From contig CM082596.2 of the NCBI GenBank assembly GCA_040954595.2, positions 5,332,001 to 5,396,000 on the forward strand: DNA of 64,000 nucleotides. The letters are read 5' to 3'. The notes beneath the pieces are model-generated. The model had not been told where the DNA came from. It saw only the letters and a program-made list of their open reading frames with translations, and did not search any database. Of this stretch, positions 59,059-64,000 are shown one piece after another. Origin of the DNA: Balanoglossus misakiensis. Its lineage: Eukaryota > Hemichordata. Each line of letters opens with the position of its first letter. Within the stretch, counting starts at the first letter, position 1. Both the position numbers and the translations under genes were made by a program.

Positions 59059-62000
59059 ATGCGGCAGAAAATATTGATAGTGTTGCTCGTGGTCGTGGTG
59101 ATCAGCTTAGCTGACGCCAAGAAGGTGGGTACATGTAAATTGACATTGTTCACCAGAAGTGCAGATATTACAAGGTGTAGATAGTCTGGTACTCTACATA
59201 GAAGGTTTATATAAACATATAACTGGAATTCATTGAGTATATACATAAATACTAGGCAAAATAAAAGTACATACCATGAAATATGTACGTGCTTCGAAGT
59301 GGATCTGCAAGGACGCCCTCTTCCAGGCCAGCACCATGGCAACGCAGCTGCCCCATCAACCCTTGAAGTTGGCGCGGAAATGGTCGAGTCTACGCGACGA
59401 CATAGTGGTTTTGGGGCTCCAAGTCCAACGCAGTTTACTGTTTTTACTGCAGATGTAATCAAATTTAGAGCCTTGAGTTTAGGTCAGCCGTTAACTCGGA
59501 AATCACTTCATACGTTACTTTTAAGAAGTAGCCTGTTCGTGTTTTGTTAGAACATAATCATGTATGTGTTCGTTTTTCCTCAGGACAAGAAGTCTGGCAG
59601 CGGAAGTGACAAATCTGGTCAGTATTACTAAAATAATTGCTTCCGATCATATCTACATCTACATTCCTTAAATCAAATGTCACATTTGCGTGGTCAGTTG
59701 AAGCACAGTTGAAAAAAAACATGCGTGGTAAATGTTATGAGGGTAATGTTTTTGAAAGATGATGACAAATTCACTATGGCGACGTTTTAATTATAAAAGG
59801 GAATTCTGTGTCAAAATAGGTCTCAGTCACGATCTAAAGAGAACACCGATACCATCAGTGATCATTTACGAACAAGATATACTATATGTCCGAAGGCACC
59901 AAAATACACATTTCATTATGTCTGTCATCATCTCATGTGTACTTTTTTTAACAGAGTCTGGTTCAAGTTCCGGTTCCAGTTCCGGTAAGTATCTTTGATC
60001 ACTATGCTGAAATCACATTTGCTGGTAAACTTTATATCCGCCAATATGTACAAACATTTTGATTAATTTAATTAATTCTATCATCATCATGTGTACTTTT
60101 TAACAGGTTCTGGTTCAAGTTCCGGTTCCAGTTCCGGTAAGTATCTTTGATCACTATGCTGAAATTACATCTGCTGGTAAACTTTATATCCGCCAATATG
60201 TAAAAAAAAATTGATTAATTTAATTAATTCTATCATCATCATGTGTACTTTTTAACAGGGTCTGGTTCCAAATCTCGGTCTGGTTCTAAATCTCGGTCTG
60301 GTTCAGGTAAGTATCTTTGATCACTATGCTGAAATTACATTTGCTGGTAAACGTTATATCAGCCAATATGTACAAACATTTTGATTAATTTAATTAATTC
60401 TATTGTGTGTACTTTTTAACAGGTTCTGGTTCAAGTTCCAGTTCCAGTTCAGGTATGTATCACTGATCATTATGCTGAAGTCACATTTGCTTTTTCACTG
60501 AAAGGTAGCTGGAATCTTTTATTGCCGTTCTAGGACGTCCCTTATACTAGCCCTTGGAATGTAACATTTTGTCTGCAAAAGTGCAGTGCAGCATTTTAAC
60601 CCATTTCATTCTTTTATCCCCTGCCCCTTAATTTTAGTCCGAGTGGGCCTTAATTTTCCCCTAGTCTTCGGGACTTAATCAAAATGTAATTTTTGAAAGG
60701 TGAAATTCATTAAGCTGTTATACGTCAGCGTTAGCGCCAGACCCGTATTCAGCAGAGAAGCTTCACTTTGTGACAATGTTAAAGTAAACCTGATGGTTTT
60801 TGTGTTGTGGCGATTAAAGGTTATAGCTATACAACGCACACAGCACGCGTGCATCACACCGTCATTCAAAACCACAAAAGGCCACTCGTATAAACCACTT
60901 GTTTAAAATAACTATTGGCTTAAAGCGTTATTTTCGAATTAATACGCACCCACAAAGGGCGCTTTAGAAATCTGTTTTTTCTACGGGCATCCCAGATTCA
61001 GCTGTTACACGCGGGTTTGTAAAGGTGTGGGAGGATTTTTTCTGTTTGCGTGAATTCGAATGCACAATCTAACAAAAGTAAGCCAGTGAAAGATGCAATT
61101 AATTTAGAAAATATAGATAATAGTCCATACAGGAGTTTGGGCAGCTGAACAAACTTTAGTATATGACAGATGTGGAGCAGTTCATTTGCTAGGGATCTAA
61201 ATTACAAAAATTGTCTTTGTACATAAGAAAACATTCTTGGTCAAATTTTTCAGTGTTTGCTTCAATGCAAAACTTTCTCATCAACCTGATGTCCGTATTT
61301 TGTGATTTTATTTTTCCACAGAGGAAGTTGCACTTGTTTTGGGAGACCACACAATTGGTATGTAGTAGCAGTACAAGTAGTTGTTGTTTTTCGTTACAAT
61401 AGTTGTTAGTTATTCTTTGACACACATGAATCACCTGTAGATGTTTGATCTATGATATTTGTACTCGTTCCATCCCAGTTTGAGTCACTGACTATCAGTC
61501 TCCATTATTTTATTCTAAACCCCCTTTTTTCACCAATGTTTTCAATTAATCATAAACTAGCTACTACTTTTGCATATAATGAGTGTCGCCTGGAAACTGC
61601 ATCATGTACATTGGTGTACAATGTCAAGTGTTCTTAATTGTAACAGGGAAGTTGAAGTTACCTTGCATTGTGATATCCAGAGATCAGTGGTTTGATGTCC
61701 CTTGCTAGCGATGAAGTGGAAAATACACACTAGTCTTGTAATCATTTTATTCATTTTGGCCAAGTCGTGTTCTTCTTTCCTTGGGCAGAACCAACTGAAA
61801 TCTACAAACAAATGTTGTCGAAGTGTTGATTATTTTGAACTTGATATCACAATTTGTGCACTGTATACCTACTCTCTCTGTCTCTGTCTCTGTCACCCAA
61901 AACCCACCGACCCACCAACCAATCAACCAACCACTCACCCACCCACCCAACCACTCACTTCACTCACTCACTCACTCACTCACTCACTCACTCACTCACA

Positions 62001-63946
62001 GATGGCCCATGCGACAGCAAAGACAAGGAATTCAACGGCAAGTGTTACAGATTCGTGGCGGAGAAGAAAACCGCCCTGGAGGCCTACGACATGTGTCACG
62101 AGCACTCCTACCAGATGGCCAGCGTCACCAGCCTGGAAGAGTACGCGTTCGTCGTCGGGCAAATCCAAGCCGAGTTCGGCAGAAAGCAGGTCTGGGTCGG
62201 CGCTTACGACCACAACGGTGTGTGGCAGTGGCCCAGCGGACATAGCGTGCACAGCAACGTATGGGCGAGTGGCGAACCCCGGCGCAACCGTGGCAGCTGT
62301 GCTATCTTGTCAAGGAATGGTCACAAACTTCAAGTACACGACTGCGAATCCGAGGAATACTTCATTTGCGCGAGAGGTATTGATTTCTTTTATTTTCTTT
62401 TTTACATTGACAATTAATTAACCACTGCCAGCAGTTCGAATGTTATACCCACGCGCATTCGTGTGACAGACAACAAAACTAACAAAGTTGTGCCGTGGGT
62501 AGTTTCTTCCACAGGCCCTTAAATCAACGACCACGAAGCCCCGCTGATGCAAGTATAAAATAAAAGTATTGTAATTACAGTTCGTGGTTGTTGATTTGGG
62601 GGAATGTGGTTTCTCAAACTGGGCCCTATATGCATTATTTCTGCTGTCTCCAACTTTTTCACTTTTACATCTGCACGTGACCAAAAGCTACAATGTAGAA
62701 AGAATATAAATGTAGTGCAGACAGCATGACGTCATTGATGTCGTGTGACATATTTTCACTTGCCTTCGTTTTCAATCCTGGTTAATTTCTGTTGTGTTAC
62801 TTACTTTTTTTTTTCTCTCCCAGATATCGGTGAGCCCAGTGCCGTGATCGCAGAGGCTAACCAGCCAGCTCAGAATCCGGAGGACGTCCCCGAAGGTTGC
62901 AGCGAAGGCGACGTGCAACACAACGGCTACTGCTACAAAGTCCACGGCACCGAGAAGAACATGGAGAACGCCTTCACCTCGTGCGAGTCCGACGGTTACT
63001 ACCTGGCCGGCGCCACGTCCGTCGACGAGCTGGACTTCCTCCGGGAACAAGCCGCCAGTCACAACGACGACGTGTGGATCGGGGCTCTCTCCAAGCGAGG
63101 CGAGACCGAGTTCAACTGGGTGGCCGGTGGACCCTTCGACGCGTTCGTGTGGGGCGGTGGGCGCCCGGAACGCCCGACCCAGCGCAAACACACCTGCCTG
63201 GCCATGTCCAAAAGAGACGGCTACTACCTGGATGGGGAGAAGTGCAGAACGGAGAATGGTTACATCTGTGAGAGAAGTGAGTTATCTATGGTTGTCTTTT
63301 TTTTTTTTGCAAATGTGCCATATGTGATGGACCGATTCTGTAGTTTTAATAGGCCCACGAACAGTAGTATCCTATGGTCAGAACATCCATACAAAGCTTT
63401 TTGAGCATTTAATAAAATACATAAAATGTAATAAACTAAAATACAATTACTTTAAGTAATATATGACAAAGTAAGAAAACGTTTAGAAAGTGGAAAAAAA
63501 TATAAACAAACAAGAATGCACAAACATTTTAAAAGTGTATATACCATAGACAGAAATGAATGCATGGTATATGAATGTTGTGTGCTTATAGTTCAGAAGT
63601 GTGTACTTGAAGTTTATTACAGATTATTTTATACCCCTTTTGCTATTTTAATACTCTCCAACAGGTGTCCCGCGAACCGAAATTGCCTGTAAAGACGAAA
63701 GTGTGGACCTGCAGTGTGAAGAGGGCGCTATACACGTTATTGCAGCCGAATTCGGCCGAACGTCGGGCGATATCTGTCTGGGGGAAGCCACGTCTAATCA
63801 TCACTGCAGGGCTGATGCCGAGTCCGTCCTGGCCAAGGTGAAAGAGAGCTGCCAGGGACGTGAAGTTTGCCAAGTGTCCGCTTCCACTGATTTGTTTGGT
63901 GACCCGTGCGAAGGAACAGACAAGTACCTCGAAGTAGTTTACAGAT
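59059..63946 (+). CDS. Multidomain lectin: Ser/Gly stalk, two C-type lectin domains, SUEL lectin domain (3' end off window)
   Basis: Exons: 59059-59124, 59584-59617, 59955-59984, 60107-60136, 60259-60306, 60423-60452, possibly 61322-61357, 62002-62376, 62824-63276, 63665-63946, then a donor and intron to the window end. From the first stalk exon onward every junction is phase 1. The start ATG opens a signal peptide (MRQKILIVLLVVVVISLADA). The stalk is Ser/Gly/Lys repeat. Each CTLD has the six cysteines of the long form, and the last visible exon is a SUEL/galactose-binding lectin domain. The protein is secreted or, if a TM follows, membrane-bound; a role in glycan or microbe recognition is inferred from the domains. 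That stalk and lectin exons form one gene rests on phase match, strand and absence of another signal peptide. Confidence 0.82.
59955..60452 (+). CDS. Tandemly duplicated stalk mini-exons
   Basis: Four mini-exons of 30, 30, 48 and 30 nt encode SGSSSGSSSG-like repeats; the third reads SGSKSRSGSKSRSGSG and is basic. The introns between them are near copies of each other: each starts GTAAGTATCTTTGATCAC and ends TGTGTACTTTTTAACAG, giving a duplication unit of about 150-170 bp covering exon plus intron. All mini-exons are phase 1-1, so copy number can change without breaking the frame. Exon 59584-59617 (DKKSGSGSDKSG) is a more diverged neighbour. Confidence 0.85.
60530..60690. repeat. Dispersed repeat fragment, copy 2 (lectin intron)
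   Basis: Counterpart of the 48499-48613 fragment, with the same ordered blocks and extra internal sequence. It lies in the intron between the stalk mini-exons and the first CTLD exon. Family identity is unknown. Confidence 0.4.
61322..61357 (+). CDS. Candidate 36-nt cassette exon
   Basis: It has a pyrimidine-rich acceptor (TTTTATTTTTCCACAG) and donor G|GTATGT, with no stop in the phase-1 frame. It is exactly 12 codons (EEVALVLGDHTI) and phase 1-1 like its neighbours. No family similarity supports it, so chance remains possible. Confidence 0.3.
61880..62000. repeat. (CCAA/CCAC/CACT)n microsatellite at the CTLD1 acceptor
   Basis: ACCAACCAATCAACC-type and CACCCACCCACC units pass into about 12 CACT units that end directly in CACAG, the acceptor of the first CTLD exon. 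The repeat takes the place of a normal polypyrimidine tract. Long ORFs running through it into the CTLD are intronic artefacts. Confidence 0.92.
62002..62376 (+). CDS. First C-type lectin domain exon
   Basis: One exon holds a complete long-form CTLD: CDSKDKEFNGKCYRF, DMCHEHSYQMASVTSLEEY, then VWVGAYDHNGVWQW (the WIGL region), SGEPRRNRGSCAIL, and the final HDC...FIC. All six cysteines are present. The calcium-site EPN/QPD is EPR, and no WND precedes the fifth cysteine, so classical mannose/galactose calcium binding is not expected. Phase 1 on both sides. Confidence 0.93.
62824..63276 (+). CDS. Second C-type lectin domain exon
   Basis: About 30 linker residues (DIGEPSAVIAEANQPAQNPE) precede a six-cysteine CTLD: GCSEGDVQHNGYCYKV, FTSCESDGYYLAGATSVDEL, VWIGALSKRGETEFNWVAGG, GGGRPERPTQRKHTCLAM, EKCRTENGYIC. 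Again no EPN/QPD or WND motif. Base composition is markedly more GC-rich than the introns. Phase 1-1. Confidence 0.93.
63665..63946 (+). CDS. SUEL-type (rhamnose/galactose-binding) lectin domain exon
   Basis: Starts after CAACAG and encodes IACKDESVDLQCEEGAIHVI, AAEFGRTSGDICL, a middle CRADAESVLAKVKESCQG, then GDPCEGTDKYLEVVYR, ending one nucleotide into the last Cys codon at donor T|GTGAGT. The YGR-type motif (here FGR) and GDPC-GT-KYL-V-Y-C ending are the family hallmarks; these domains bind L-rhamnose or galactose in fish-egg and sea-urchin lectins. Confidence 0.93.
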
Positions 63947-64000
63947 GTGAGTATTTAGCTATTAAAGTAATTATCATGTAGCTGGCACTATCACCCCCAC
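63947..64000 (+). other. Lectin gene intron at the right window edge
   Basis: The donor GTGAGT at 63947 opens an intron that continues off the window. The next exon should start by completing a Cys codon; nothing else is visible. Confidence 0.6.

Noticed and set aside
61702-62421. 239- and 187-codon ORFs running from intron through the microsatellite into CTLD1
   Set aside because: The N-terminal parts are Thr/Pro/His repeat translated from the microsatellite. The true exon starts at the CACAG acceptor at 62002.
1-64000. tRNA or rRNA genes
   Set aside because: No tRNA A/B-box pairs or rRNA-like segments stood out on reading either strand, although a covariance search was not possible here.

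Overview
The window is eukaryotic nuclear DNA: short coding exons with GT-AG introns, AT-rich non-coding DNA, many microsatellites, and frequent short palindromes such as TACATGTA and ACCGGTA. Gene content (an ORP3/6/7-type oxysterol-binding protein, an ERdj5 homologue, CUB/sushi receptors, an adhesion GPCR and a CTLD plus SUEL-lectin protein) points to an invertebrate deuterostome. An amphioxus (Branchiostoma) is my best guess; this is inference, not proof. All gene models below were built by hand from ORFs, splice sites and phase continuity, so exon edges are predictions.

Layout. (1) About 0.3-15.2 kb, minus strand: an ORP3/6/7-type gene with PH domain, FFAT motif and sterol-binding domain. 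It has two candidate first coding exons, and its last exon or exons lie off the left edge. (2) 15.2-28.7 kb: non-coding, with a five-copy 163-bp tandem array at 17.0-17.8 kb and a CpG-richer block at 26.2-26.8 kb that may be a distal promoter. (3) 28.7-36.2 kb, minus: a complete DNAJC10/ERdj5 gene in 19 exons (807 aa), from signal peptide and J domain through four CxxC thioredoxin domains to a C-terminal KDEL. (4) 38.1-44.1 kb, minus: a complete 12-exon type I receptor (1007 aa) with four CUB and four CCP/sushi domains, one TM helix and a roughly 260-residue tail carrying five repeated NxxY motifs. (5) 45.8-54.4 kb, minus: a complete 24-exon adhesion GPCR (998 aa) whose GPS has lost the cleavage triad. 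(6) 59.1 kb to the right edge, plus: a secreted or membrane lectin with a Ser/Gly stalk built from duplicated mini-exons, two CTLDs and a SUEL (rhamnose-binding) lectin domain, continuing off the window.

The left half is housekeeping: lipid transfer at ER contacts and ER disulfide reduction. The right half (38-64 kb) is a run of modular extracellular-recognition genes. They use mostly phase-1 exons and show recent internal duplication, as expected for fast-evolving cell-surface or innate-recognition proteins. No link between them beyond proximity can be shown from sequence.
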